Assembly: GCF_037893015.1 (NCBI RefSeq)
Contig: NC_133658.1
Span: 59,115,818 to 59,179,817 of the forward strand
Reading direction: 5' to 3'
DNA: 64,000 bases
Origin: Macrotis lagotis
Lineage: Eukaryota > Chordata > Mammalia > Peramelemorphia > Peramelidae
The position numbers and the translations under genes were made by a program. Positions 32,025 through 45,039 of this stretch are shown piece after piece. Positions within the stretch are counted from its first letter, which is position 1, and each line of letters opens with the position of its first letter. The notes below the pieces were generated by a model that saw only the letters and a list, made by a program, of their open reading frames with translations, searched no databases and was not told the origin of the DNA.

Positions 32025-33519
32025 AAGAAAGAAAATGGGAATTTGGAGGGGGGGAGTTTTGTGGCAGCCATAGATGACACAGAAAAAGTATAGAAGAAAC
32101 TCAGAAATGTATAAAATGTATAAAATCTATAGTATTATATAATGTCAACATATTTTATTTTTAATACCATAATAATTCAGACTTCTTCACCTGTATGAAG
32201 GATCTAAAACTTTTATTCAGATTTTATATTCAGATTTTCAGGATTATACCCCCTCAATCTGGAAAATATGGTGCCCCTAATCTCTACCATGTGGGAAAGA
32301 AAACTCCATTTGTCAAGGTGACACTTAGAACCTAGCATAGGAGATGGTGTTCAGTCTGGGGTCAGGAGCACCTGAGTTCTAACCTTACCTCTGACACTTA
32401 CTGACTGTGGGATCTGAGAAAGTCACTTTTAACTCTCTACATCGCAGTCAACTCCCTGGGAATTAACTTTATTTTAAAGAAGAACATGGTGATCTGCTGG
32501 GGTAGAAAAAATTCCCATACTGGAAGTTCCCTATACTGATGGAATCACAGATCTTCCTGTATTTATATGGCATTCCATCGGTAATAATAATAATAATGAT
32601 GATGAGTGTGATGATAATAGCTAACATTTGCCTAGAACTTACTATGTGGTCATCACTTATCCAAGTATTCTATAATTATTATCTCATAATGATAATAATA
32701 GTAGCTAGCATTTATAAAGCATCTTAGAAATATTACCTCATTTTATCTTCACAATGACTCTGGGAGGAAATGATAATCATCATCACTAATATTTGCCAAG
32801 AACTGCACTGTGTTTTGCAATTGTTTCCTTATGTGATTTTCACAACAACCCTGTGAGGTAGGTATTATTATCATCATTTTGCAGGTGAGGAAACGAAGGT
32901 AGATAGTGGTTGAGTGACTTTCCCAGGGTCACACAACTAGTAAGTTAGATTTGAATTAAGATCTTCCTGATTGCAGACCCAGTGCTCTATCCACTGTACC
33001 TCTTGGCGGCCAGACTTTAATAAATACAGGTTCACGTCACAACATGCACTGCTAAGAGGCGCCTTTCTGCCATACTGAGCATGATCTGCTCTCCGTGGTG
33101 CTTGCTGTTGTTATCATTTGTTGCCCCACAATCCTGGAAGTGCAGCAGTCATTCACTAGTCTCAACCAACTACTGATCTAATCTGAGTTTTCCAACCCAT
33201 TCTTTTTCTGACCTTATTCGATTCAACCGCCCTTCCTTGGGCAGATGGCCTCCTCTTCCTCTCAGGAGTTCAACATATTTGCTCCAGATTTAGTGAGAAC
33301 ACAAGATGATTTTAGACCCTGAGCCACCCACCCCAGTCTCCCTGGCTCACAACCAGGGAATGTCACCACACCCAGCTGTTCCTACTTTTCAGAAGTCCAT
33401 TGTTTAATGTGGAATGAAACATTTCTCAAGGGGTTCCTATTCCTCCACCATATGTTGTGTGAATGTGCCAAGGTTAGTGGATTATTTCACTCGATATTAA
33501 AAAACCAAAATACCCCACC

Positions 33520-33640
33520 ACCTATACACTAGAGCACGAGCTCTTTACAAGTAGGGATCACTTCCTTTTTTGTACTTGTGCCCACAGTATCTGGCACCTA
33601 GTGGGCACTCTGTAAATACTTGTTGATTGATTTTATATCC
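33520..33640 (+). mobile_element. L2 LINE 3' end
   Basis: gagcacgagctctttacaag, ctggcacctagtgggcactc and tgtaaatacttgttgattga. Confidence 0.7.
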
Positions 33641-35159
33641 TGATGAGTAACAGAGCAGGAAAGATGAACAGGCAAGCTGCCTGGGGCATAAGATGCTAAG
33701 GGATACAATGAAAGGTACTTTGTAATATTCCTTTTAATAAATGCTCATAACTTTAATGCCAGAAAAGTCCAATTTCCAAAAGACGATAGAGGTGTTGAGT
33801 TAGAGACCTATGATTCAAACCCAGTCCTTCTAACTCCAAATCCCACTCTACCATATATATCCCTATGTGACCCTGGGCAAATAATTTCCCTTCTGCAGGC
33901 TTTAGTTTCCTCCTTTGCAAAATGATGAGTATGGACTTTATTGGCCCCTCTCCAGCTCTCAATCATTCAGTCTTTCTCCTCAATTCATTGTGGAACCTGG
34001 GAGAATTGGAGTCATTTTCTTCTTTAATAAACTCCCTCTTTCCTACCAAACTTTCAAGTCGGTAATAATCCATATTGCTTAGATAGCAGCATTGAGGATG
34101 GCTCCTAAATCAAAGGATTTATTTTCCTGCCAAGTACCAGAGAGTGCACAGAAAACACATTAATGACCTTGGCTTTTCTCGTGTCACCAAGCACCATTTT
34201 TGTATAATGACTTTGGATTCAATCAATCCCATGTCACCCTCACCCTTATCTGAGCCCTCAGGTCAGTGGGAGGTAGATTTAGAATCTCTCTTAGCTCTGC
34301 TCCCACAGGAGATGGATTTGATGGATATAAAGGCTTTTAATCCAATATCAGAAAATCTGAGCTCCTCTTATTGTTTAAGCAGAGCTCAAAGGAGAGGGGT
34401 TGGAAGTCCTCAAGACTGCTTTACTTTATGGCTAGTCAAGGTCATCCTCCACATCCTCCTCCCTCCACTGTACCCAAAGGCAGGAAATAAAATGGGGGAG
34501 GGGAAGGGAAGTCTGGTGACATGGGATGGACTCAAAAAGCCAAATGAGTCAAGAGAACTCCATTTACTCCCAGATAGAGCCTAACCAACATCAGTTTTGA
34601 AGGACAAGGTCCTTGAATTTAGCTACTAGGCAAGAAAATTGTTGATAGAGCCAGCCTTAAGATGGCAGACCTGGATACATGTCCCATCTCAGAGAGACTC
34701 TACTTGACCCTGGGCAAATCCTTCAGCATCTCAGTGCCCAAGCAACTGTCTTAGAATGTAAGTTTCAGAGAAAGTGTCTTCCCAGGCTCTCTCACATTCC
34801 CGTCTTGAGTAAGGGATTTCTCTTTGCTTGTCTGTAAAATGAAGAATGGATAGTTCCTTAATCTGTGTGAGCTTGGTTGAATGAGGGAGACCTCTGAGGT
34901 TCACTTCAGCTCTAGGTCTGTTACCCTATGATCAGATACTCTTTCAAGCTTTAACAGTCTAGATCATGGGTTTTTTTAATTGGTGGGGGGATGTCTATGG
35001 ATAGATTTAGGGTGTCCATGAGCTTAAGGGGAAAATTATATTATTTTCATTCACCACTAACTGAAATAAAACTGGAATGCAAACCTAAGTTGTATGAAAT
35101 CAGATCCAGGGTTGCTTCTTGGTTTAAATCATATTCTTGGACTATGGCTTTTCAGATTT

Positions 35160-35162
<3 letters not shown>

Positions 35163-35202
<40 letters not shown>
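35163..35202. repeat. (GT)n microsatellite
   Basis: About 40 bp of GT. Confidence 0.97.
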
Positions 35203-35204
<2 letters not shown>

Positions 35205-35616
35205 AAAGCTTCCTTTTTTGGGAAAAGTCGACTGCCTCCTTTATATAAGAGTGCCAGATGCTACATTCCTGTATATCAAAACCTGTCCCATTTCTTTATT
35301 GGAAAGGCAGTGATACTTTTTCCCCCTAGAGCAGGACTCCCTAAATGGATGATTTGTTTTTCTACCCACACAACAGCCCTGTGGATATTTTGAGGATGCA
35401 ATCTCCCTCAAGTCCTTTCTTCAGGCTAAATATTTGCAGTTCCTATAACTGTACAAAAGTAAAGGTCGGGACTCCAGATTTCTCTCCTCCTTCTCACGCT
35501 TGTTTTCAGTCGTTTCCAACTCCACACATTCCCATTTTGGGTATTTTTGGAAAGGATAGCACAGTTTACCCTTTCCTTCTCCAGCTTATTTTACAAACCC
35601 TCTTCTTTAACTTTAG

Positions 35617-35845
35617 GAAACTAAATGGTACAATGGAAAGGGGGCTGGGACACCTTGAGTTCAAATCCAACCTCAGACACTTGCTAGCTGGGTGACCCAG
35701 TGCAATTTTCTTATCCTCTGTCTACCTTAGTTTCCTCATCTGTAAAATATTAAAAAGACCTACTTCCCAGGTTATGGTGAGAATAAAATATTTGTAAAGA
35801 TCTTGGCAAACCTTGAAGCTCTAAATAATTGCTAGCTATTATTTA
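35617..35845 (+). mobile_element. MIR/CORE-SINE
   Basis: Head-like aaatggtacaatggaaaggg, CORE tgctagctgggtgacccagt and end of type gttatggtgagaataaaat. Confidence 0.7.
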
Positions 35846-36002
35846 CAATCAATATTTCTCTTGGATGCAGTGTTCAGAATTGAATATAAAATTCCAACCA
35901 GGATCTAAGGAGTATAAAAGCAAAGTCCCAAGTTTTCTGATATGTGGACATAAAATACCCTTGTTAAAGAATTGGATGAAGGGGTACTTTTGCTTTTGTT
36001 TT

Positions 36003-37190
36003 AATTTTTATTGATATCTTTTGTTCTTTTCTGAATGTTCATCCTAATTCCTACCCAGTGAGTCATTCATTATGACAAAGATAGAAAAAAAATAAAAATT
36101 CAGCAAAATGGCAAATCATTCAGGGTTGGTGGTTATCTGAATGTTCCATACCCCTGGACTCCAGTTTTTCAAAGAAGGGAGGAAAATGCATCTCATCTCT
36201 TCTCAACATAACATTATAATTATACACAATTTAATTTGTTTTTGATGGCTGTTGGTGGTGGTTTTCCCATTTATATCACTGGGGGTATTTTCCTTGTTCT
36301 GTTTACCTCAGCTTGGTGGTGCAGCAGCCTTAGAGAGTACTGGCCTTGGAGTCAGGAGGACAGGAATTCAAATCTGACCTCAGACATTTGACACTTCCTA
36401 GTTGTGTAACCCTAGACAAGTCACTTAATCCTGACTGCCTCACATCCAGGGTCATCTCCAATCATCCTAATTCATATCTGGCCACTGGATCCAGATAGGT
36501 GGAGAAAGTGGGGCAAGTGATTTAGTATGCAGCACCCCCTCATTCAAATCTAATTCATGTGCTTGTCATGGCATCATCTTCCTGGTCATGCTTCTTTGAG
36601 AATGAAGGACAAACACCATCTCCTCAACTCTACATTGATTCATATAAATTCTAATTCTCCTTTGAGTTTCTAATATCCATCATTTCTTACTGCATTTTCT
36701 TCTTATTTCATATACTTTGACCTTATGATGATAGCACTTTTTATGTCAGATTCTGTGCTAATTATTTTATAAATATTAGCTAATCCCCACAACCCTGGAA
36801 AGTAGGCACTATTATCTCCATTTTACAGTTGAGGAAACTGAGGCAGAGGTTTAAATGACTTGCCCAGGATCACACAATTATTATGTGTCTGAGACTGGAT
36901 TTGAACCCAAAACTTCCTGTCTCCAGATTCAATGCTCTTTCCATAGTGTTATTTCCCAAGTGATTTTTCTGCCACTCCAAAAAGTGCTGCTATGAATATT
37001 TTGGGCATACATAGAACTTTCCCCTTTCTGACCTCCTTGGGGTATCTACCTAGCAGTAAGACATGTGGGTTAAAGAATCTAGATAGTTTAGTCACTTCTC
37101 TATATTTCCAAATTGCTTTCCAGAATGACCAAATTCATATTTCCACCATTGGTATTCTCTCTCTTTCCACAGGAAGGTGTACCTTTTAGA
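36003..37190 (-). mobile_element. L1-like LINE 3' relic, antisense, interrupted by SINEs
   Basis: ttttattgatatcttttgtt at the left and gctgctatgaatattttggg...ccaaattgctttccagaatg at the right are pieces typical of marsupial L1 3' regions. A sense SINE (36307-36627) and an antisense MIR (36730-36955) lie between them. The continuity is inferred. Confidence 0.5.
36307..36627 (+). mobile_element. CORE-SINE, full length, 'aaggacaaac' tail family
   Basis: Head tcagcttggtggtgcagcag, CORE ctagttgtgtaaccctagac and tail ttcatgtgcttgtcatggca through gaatgaaggacaaacaccat. Confidence 0.8.
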
Positions 37191-37779
37191 AGGTGTACTT
37201 TTTAGATGTTTCTCATCTTCTGATAATGGCTTTGGAGTCAGTTTTGAGATTAATTGCCTACTCTCAAGTCAGATTTTGGAAAAAACAAATATGTAACTTC
37301 TAGCCCTACTTTCTCCCTCCTGCCCAACTACCATTTTCTCCTGCCAGAAGCTGCAGGAATATACACTCTCCAGAAGCATCCAAGGCCACAGAAATGGAAA
37401 GTTCCTAGAACTTAGAACTCAAAGAGCCCTTAGTTATAATCTTTATTACATATGGGGGAAATTTCATGCCACTGGAGCTGGAAGAGACTTCAATTCAAAT
37501 ATTGTCATTTTATAAAGAGGGAAATTAAGGCCCAGAGAGGTGACTTACCCAAGTGGTAAGTGGTGAGTAGCAGGGATAAAATGTCCATGTCATAGAGGTG
37601 AATCCAGTGTCCTTTTTGCCACACCTGTCTAGGTCTCAGTTAGAAAAGAGGGAGTTGGACTACTTTATCTTTATGGGCTCTTAACTCTAAATACTGTTAT
37701 TTCCAAAAAACCTGTCTGAGGGCCCAACACTGGTTTGTAGAATCAAATAGTATGGAGCAGGTTAAGTCTATACAATACT

Positions 37780-37782
<3 letters not shown>

Positions 37783-37831
<49 letters not shown>
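37783..37831. repeat. (CA)n microsatellite
   Basis: About 48 bp of CA, roughly 200 bp past the inferred KIAA0513 poly(A) site. Confidence 0.97.
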
Positions 37832-38014
37832 GACTAAGCACAATGTTTGACCCAATTGAGAAAGTTACTTCCACCTAGGCAAACATTCTGAAACAGTCAC
37901 CCCCATGAACCACTGGTGTGACTAAGTGTCATGCAAATTTTTAACAAGTCTTCAAATATCTCTATATTATGACTCAAAAAAAAAAAAACACAAAACAAAA
38001 CAAAAAACTTAAAC

Positions 38015-41000
38015 AACCTGTTTTTTTAAAAGATAATTTATTTCTGTTTCCTCCCTTTGACAGTCCAGGGTGCAATAATAACATTTTTTTTTCTTCACAA
38101 CAGCTTGGATTCCAACACTTTGCAGCTGTCCTTGAAACTATCTCAGCTCCAAGATGCAACTTGCCACCCCCCCCAAAAAAAACCCACCATCCATCAGGAC
38201 ACACAGACCGGTACAGAAGCAATATACACAAGAATCCTTGACCAATGGTGGCTGAACTTGGAAGAGTCAATATTTGGATATGGTGATAACAAGGTTTCAG
38301 CTAAGCAAAAACAAATTCAAGAATGATTTGAGAAAAGAGTAAGGGTAAAATATCCCCAGAGAACACAAATCACCAAACATCTCAAATAGAAAGCACAATT
38401 AAAACACAATTCGTGAGTAAACTATCAACACAAGAGTGTTTGAAACATTTTTAAAGGAACCCAGGAAAAATAGTTCCCATTGCTTATATTCCCCCCCCAA
38501 AAAAAACTTTAAATTACTCTCATTGCACAAGGGATCTTGGCAAAATGAATTCCAGGCACTATCCCCTTTCATCTTCATTCCAGTCAGAGAGGGAAGGGAC
38601 CTAAGAAGTCATCTAAGGGGTTCTTAGAGCTCAATAAGGGGTCTTTTGTACTTGGATAGAAAACAAGTTACCTTTATTTCAATGTAGCTCTAAATAGCAT
38701 TTTATGTACTTAAAGAACATTATTCTAAAATGAGGTCTGTAGGCTTCACAGATGCTAAAGTGTCCAGAAAACAAAGGTTAAGAAATCCTGATCCAGTTCA
38801 TCCCCTTCATTTTACAAAAGATTAAATGGATACCTGGAAAGAGAAAATCACTGGTTCAAGGACAGACAGGTGGTGAGGCATCAGAGATGGACTGGAGATA
38901 GCTAGGGAGCAGAAGGAGTATACATCCAAAACCCAGCTTCTTTGAAGTCAGTGATTTGTTACTGGTCTCGCCTTAATAACCAACACTAATCAATATAGTT
39001 CTCTGTCTTGCTTTAAGAGGAGACCAGTTCAGTTGTATTACCATCCCATATTCTTCTATCTGGGACAGCCAGAATATTTTCTTCTCATTATTATGTTAAA
39101 ATATTCATACTGGGTTCCTGTTAAGTTTGTGAAACAGCACTTATAAGTTGTCACAGAGAGAATTCAAATTATAAGCAAAGGTCAGAGGAAGTGGGATATG
39201 CAAGGGAGTTAATGACTTCTTCCTTCATTAGGCAGAGATGTGATTAGACATCTATTAAAGCTGGATGGGAGATGGTGTCCGGCATTGTTTCATAAAGTCA
39301 TAAATAAAGGGAAAAACAAGAATTGCTCAACAATTCACCTATTACATGACATTGTATACTCTTGCATTGTATGAATATCTGAGAAATTTCAAAGACTTCC
39401 TTAGCCAGTGCTATCTTGACTTAGTAGGTAATAAAACTATGTGACTTTAGGCAAACTATAAATGTCCAATAGGGTAGAATACAAGTTGAACTGGCATCCT
39501 ATTAACCCATATTACATTACATTTTTGCCTGTCTACAATGAGACTCAAAATAACAGAACTGAATGACTCCAGATGTCTGGAGTCAAAGATTCAATAGCAT
39601 TCAATGTGGTTTTTATGTTGAATGATTTCTTTTTCTTGTACTATGAAAATCAGTCATTCATAGATAACTTTCTGTTATCCTGAGTATGTATTTAATTAAC
39701 AAGCACACTCAATTCCCAGTCACTCCAGGTAACAGAGGGTAGGCTTTGATTTATTATTTGCACTGTTGGAAGTCAGAGTCAACCTTGGGACTATGGGAAA
39801 TTTGAACCTGGAAAATGAGTTAGTATAGAATCAAAGGCATCTACAGCCCCCAAAATGCCCTTTCACTCAAAACTAAGCTCCATGGAACTGAACTGGGAAG
39901 GAAGAACTTCTCCAGTAGAATCACTTAGGTTGTAAGTAAGACAAATATAGGAGGGTGGCTGTTGTAAGGGTGACAGAGTCCTCATGAGAATCATAAGAAG
40001 GAAATTAAAAGTGGGCAATGAAAAAACCTAGGCTTGGATATTATACTCTAAAGTTTTTTTCTGGTTCGCAATGCTCTTTTGTCACAATAATCCTGTGACA
40101 CAAGGCAGGCATTATCCCTATTTTGACAGATTTTTTTTAATGCTTTTCCTGATTTTTATGACTAGTCTTTCTCTGGAATAGTTGAAATATTGAACAAATT
40201 CATGTAACTAGTGATTCCTCTAAATCAAGCTTAGATTGATGGATTACCAAAGTTAACCGTACTTTGGTAAAGTGATTAACCAAGTGGTTACAGCCTCGTA
40301 AAAATTCTGAAGATGAAACCCTTTCAATCCAAGGGGCTGGAGCATATAAGACGAAGTCCTATGGAATTTCAATTTGAAGAAGTGTAACATAGGTTTTCTG
40401 AGGACAGGGACTGTGTTTTTGCTTCTTTTTTTATTCCCTCTACTTAACGTACTCCTAGGCATTGTAAACCTTGATGATTGACTGAGAACCAGTGTAATCC
40501 AAGACCTGGAACATACCTACCAACATGGCTAAGCTGGTTCAAAGACCTACATACTGTTTCCTTTGACCTCAAGCTTAGTAATGTCAACAAAGAATGCAGA
40601 AACATTCCTCCCTTCCCCCAACCCCACAACTATCTTTTTCTTAATTTTAGACTCCTTCTTTTCTTTGAAAAGAGAAAAACCCTGCTGCCAGCTACTTCAG
40701 CATTACCAGCAAAGGTCTCTATGGATTAAGCTTAAGATATCATAAGATACCGCTGACTCTACTATACTTGGTAAAACAACAAAGTCATACTGATCTGATC
40801 AATAAAACAAGTCTGAACTCCACTTCAGCAATCAACCACACAACACACTTACCCTACAATATAAGAATGGCATAGGAATATCCTACAATATAGAATATTT
40901 TTTTTAAAAAACTTCTGAATAAGTGTGCCATGTATAGATTGGATAAGGTTTTGACATTGGTTGGAACAAAGATGGTACTCAAAGCCAGATAATGGAAACC

Positions 41001-44000
41001 TCATACTGCAGTGTCTGTACTGAGGTTTCTGAGCAAAAAAGGGACAAAGTTCTGAGCTCTAAAGTATTCATTTTTGCCTTCAAAAAGGACCTATCAGATA
41101 TTATTCACACGGAGCCAAATGTGAGGGTTATCACTTCCACTCATTTCAAAACATAAAAATGCAGTCTGCTTCTCTGCAAAATAATGTATTTGAAATCCGT
41201 GTACTCATGTTTAAGAGAAAATTCCAGGAGAGGGCAATCCTTTGGATCATCTCAGAGGTGAATGAGAGAGGTCTGCAGAATCACAGATTCTTGGATGACA
41301 TTACAGGGGACAGAGGGATGCTGGGTAGATGCACTGCCGTTCAGCATATTCTGCACTACTCTCAGACTATTGTATGGAACAGCAGCAGAGCAATAAATAG
41401 CCATGCTCCAAGACAGCTTGATACCAGCACAGTCTGTATCATACAAGCAGCCAGATTTTGAGCTAGAGGGGATTTTAGGAAGACCTGATTCAAATCCTGT
41501 ACAAATCCCACCTCCCTGACCTTGGGTGCTATCCAGAAGTATAGGATGAATCAGGTAATATATCTTTCCTATCCAACCCTTTGTTTCATCCTAGCTTCTT
41601 GGGTGTATGATTTATAGCTAAAAAGGAGCTGACAGAAGTCGCAGCCAAGAGAAACCTTCTCTTTTTCCCTCTACCTTAAATCAGTTTTGAAAAATGTGCC
41701 TGAAAACATACCAAGGTAAAGGAACTTGGAGGAAAAAAAAAACTGATGGAAGTCATCCAGAAATGCAAAGGAAAACAGGAAGAGGTGTCCAAATTCCATT
41801 CCTTTCCAAAAGGGAACCCTCCCTAGACACCAACCTCTTGATGGAAGGCTGGGTTTCTATAACCCTTGAAGGAGGTCACAAAAGAAGTCCCATAGAAGAA
41901 GCCAAGACTTGCCTTCAAATGTGCTTATTAACACAAAACATCCTTTGGGAGCGCATTTCTGAGCAAAGACCTCAAAAAGCTATTGTATCACTAAATCTAT
42001 CAATTCTCCTAAGGAAAATCGATCAAGACTCTGAAAATCTAAAAGTTAGAAGAGATCTAATTATTTTCACTACCTCCATTTTATAGGTGGGCATACTGTA
42101 CTGTACTGGGGGTACATTGAGCATAGATGAGATTTAATATTATAAGAAAGAAGTTTCCAAAAAAAAAAAAAAGAAGTTTCAAAAAGGATCAGGGGAAAGC
42201 AGGGACATGTTGACTTGTTGATGGATTCCCTACCATTGATTACAAGGAGACTCTGGTTGCTGTGCACTTAATACTCTCTCTAGCCAAAACATAGGTAACT
42301 AGTGCCTATCTTGGTCCCCAAAATAAGGCCAGCTCAACAATATTACCCATGGCTTTTTAAAAGGTGGGCTCATTGAAAAGAAAAATCAAATGTCTCAAAC
42401 TCCCATCATCTAGCTTCTGAAGGTGATCAGTCATATATATAATACATTCATAATCAGGCACATTTTATATAAACCCTTTCTTAGGGCTACCCAATGCCCA
42501 GTCCTATTTATTGCTCATTCTTTCTGTGCTATTTGTTTTGGGCTCACCTGACCAAGAATTATGGTCATTTTTAGATAATGAGCTGAAGAAATATCTATCA
42601 GTCATTTATCCAAGAGGAGGTATCCAGGGCTTAAAAAGGCTGGTTGGGCAGGGGCTGGGGGGAGGGAATAATATCACTGGAAGTTGTAAAGTGGTGATAA
42701 TAGGGCAGGAAGGATAAGTTGGAAAGGGAGAAGAGTCCAGAAAAAAATTTTTTTTTTAATTTCTACAGAGAACCCTCCCTGAAACGGGTAGGAGACACTA
42801 GCTCTGTAACCAGGCAAAGACAAAAGTTGCTTTTGCCTAGAAATATTTATATTAAGGAAAGCAGAATGGGGTGTAGGGGAGCTTATACATCAAATATGAT
42901 CAGTTAAATGACTTTAAAAATAATAATACATTGTGCATCTTAGTCTGATCTGATGCTCCTGGTAGAGACCAATGAGAAGTTGGACTCCGGAAACCAAGGA
43001 ATAAAAATGGGACTAACTGGCATTTGCAGAGAATTGAAGGAAATGATAAGACTCAAGCTGCTCAAGGTGATAAGCAGGATAGATGAGCAGCCAAGAAAGC
43101 AGAAGACCCCATTAATACTCTCTTCCTCCCCTCTTCTAGCTCTGGTGAGCCTGCAGCTCTGTGATATGGGGAAACACACTTAGTTCTGGCTTCATTTATG
43201 AGTCCAAGAGAGCACTTATAAACTCAGCTCTTGACTTTCCCCTTGGGTGAATTTTGAAAGCAACAACTGGAATACTGTAAGAAAAAACATTAAACATCCA
43301 CAGTAATCAGGGTCACAAGTTACAAATCTATTCCATACATACACTGGCTCAGATATAAAACTTTGCTACATGGGGTCCTCTTAAGTAGGTTTCCCTCCCC
43401 AAATTTGACCAAGCTCCACCATAAGCTGCTTTTTCCTTAATCATCTCACACTGTGATCAATGTAACACTGAATATTTTGGTATTATATATGTACATATAT
43501 ACATATATGTATAGAAATATATGATATATGTATATTTTTTGAGGGGGAGGGGGAGGAATGTGATTGTTCCCAAAAAGGAAAATTGCATCAATGTTTGGCT
43601 TCAGGAAGCAGCAGGCTCCAGGTAATAGAAGAAAAGACCTCCTCTTTTGCATCTCCTTCGAAGCAGGCAGCCAAAAAGCTGCCCTCAATATGTCATATAC
43701 AAAAGAAAAGGGAACAGCTGACCCTGAGAGCTTCCCAAGGCAGTCTGGCACAGACACATCTGTGTTGATAGGATTCATCTCAAATAAGTCTGCACAAATC
43801 CTACTGTGTCTCAAGAGTACTGCTTCATTCACACATCTAACTATAATCCTCCTCTAATGCTAGCCCCAGGTCCAATTCTTGCTGTAGTCAGGAAGGAAAA
43901 TGTTCTGCCCTTATTTCTGCAAAATAAGAGGCTGTCCTTTCTTCTTGTGACTTCCCCATCCTTATTCAGAGGGAAGGAGAAAGAACAAGTAAATGGGAGG

Positions 44001-44989
44001 TTGCAAGGGCTCAAATGCTTCCCTTCTCATGGATATACTTCAATGGGAATTCCTCCAGCCATTAGGGGAAGTCACAAAAGGAACATGGAATGCCTGGTCA
44101 TGATAGACTCAACATCTCTAGGAAAAGCTGCTAGGTCCCCAATCCTGACTCCTAGAATATAGTTTTGCACATTAGGGAGGATCAGAGCTGCAATACCTCA
44201 AACCTGCAGACTATAGTTTTATCTTTACAGAAGAGATGTCAAGGTACAACTAACAGACCAAGAGACCAGGACTCGGCTCCTCTGAGATTTCTAGACCTGA
44301 ACTAAGTTCTTCTATAACAAGTGACTTCCATTCTCTGGGACCGGTTTCCTTATCTGAAAATGTGGAATTGGATTAGAAGATCTCAATGGGTCCTTCCAAT
44401 TCTAATAATCTATCTATGTTGGAAGGTCCTTTCTACAACATTCTATGATCCTATAGCTACATGGACATGCATGCATTATACTCCCATCAAACCCACTCCC
44501 CCACCCCCCAGTTCACAGAATTCAGCTTGTACTGGTCCAGTGACCCATCTTTCCCCCCCCCCAATCAAAGTCTCATAGCCAGCAATGAGCAAAAGGCCTT
44601 CAGGACCCTGTGGCTGAAAGGGATGCTGCTCCATAACTGCCCCTGCAAGCAGTCCTCCCTTCCTCTTCTTTGTTTTCACCTCTTACAGGGGATGCTTGGG
44701 TCCGTACAGATAGCTTATCCATTCTGCTTTTGCCATAGAAACTGAGGAGTGTTTCTGGTGTGTGATTATGGAACACACACAAGGGAGGATGAGGTAAGGG
44801 GAGAGAACAAGAGTCTTTATTCACTCACTCATAGATCTACTGGCAGATCAGGGCTCTACGTTTGGCTGACAGTCATGCAGGTTAATTGCAATGATGCTAA
44901 GAGCTGGTTGTTGGTCCTGGTGTTTGGAGAGGAGACTTCCAACAGTACTCCTCCCTCGGTGGATGCTGCTGATTTGGCCCTCATCAGAG
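38015..44989 (-). other. KIAA0513: Probable long 3' UTR of KIAA0513
   Basis: Almost 7 kb between the stop codon and the poly(A) signal at 38037-38042 holds no young SINE and only faint MIR/L2-like scraps (for example 40385-40480, 41460-41530 and 44320-44440). All neighbouring stretches of this size carry several SINEs. That depletion, and the long cDNAs typical of KIAA-series genes, suggest one large terminal exon. Alternative shorter 3' ends are possible (tttatt on the plus strand near 42506 and 44815). No other gene was recognised here. Confidence 0.65.
38037..38042 (-). terminator. Probable distal poly(A) signal of KIAA0513
   Basis: AATAAA on the minus strand is followed within 50 nt by a long U/GU-rich stretch (caggttgtttaag, then T-rich runs down to about 37977). 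This is a strong cleavage context. Confidence 0.65.
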
Positions 44990-45039
44990 CTACTCAATAG
45001 CCATTTGCTCAATGTGGTCACTCAGTAGCTTGTATTGCT
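44990..45039 (-). CDS. KIAA0513: KIAA0513 last coding exon and stop
   Basis: The acceptor is ctttcttccag|AG. It encodes [16 protein letters not shown] followed by TAG at 44992-44990 (read on the minus strand). The human ending is QMAAE by recollection. Confidence 0.95.

Larger units (their letters stand above)
29000..38014. other. Intergenic gap between convergent genes
   Basis: It contains AT-rich and ATT repeats, L2 relics, SINEs (29349-29510, 31379-31541, 31859-32024, 35617-35845 and 36307-36627), MIRs (32690-33012 and 36730-36955), an L1-like antisense relic (36003-37190) and about 1.5 kb of apparently unique DNA (33010-34600). No gene was recognised. Confidence 0.6.

Noticed and set aside
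34144-34584. 146-codon plus-strand ORF in the intergenic gap
   Set aside because: The translation shows no recognisable domain or repeat, has no splice or poly(A) context of its own, and is of a length expected by chance in 64 kb. A protein search could overturn this.
37974-38326. Overlapping ORFs on both strands near 38 kb
   Set aside because: They have low-complexity ends (K/N or F runs) and lie over the inferred KIAA0513 poly(A) region with no conserved motif.
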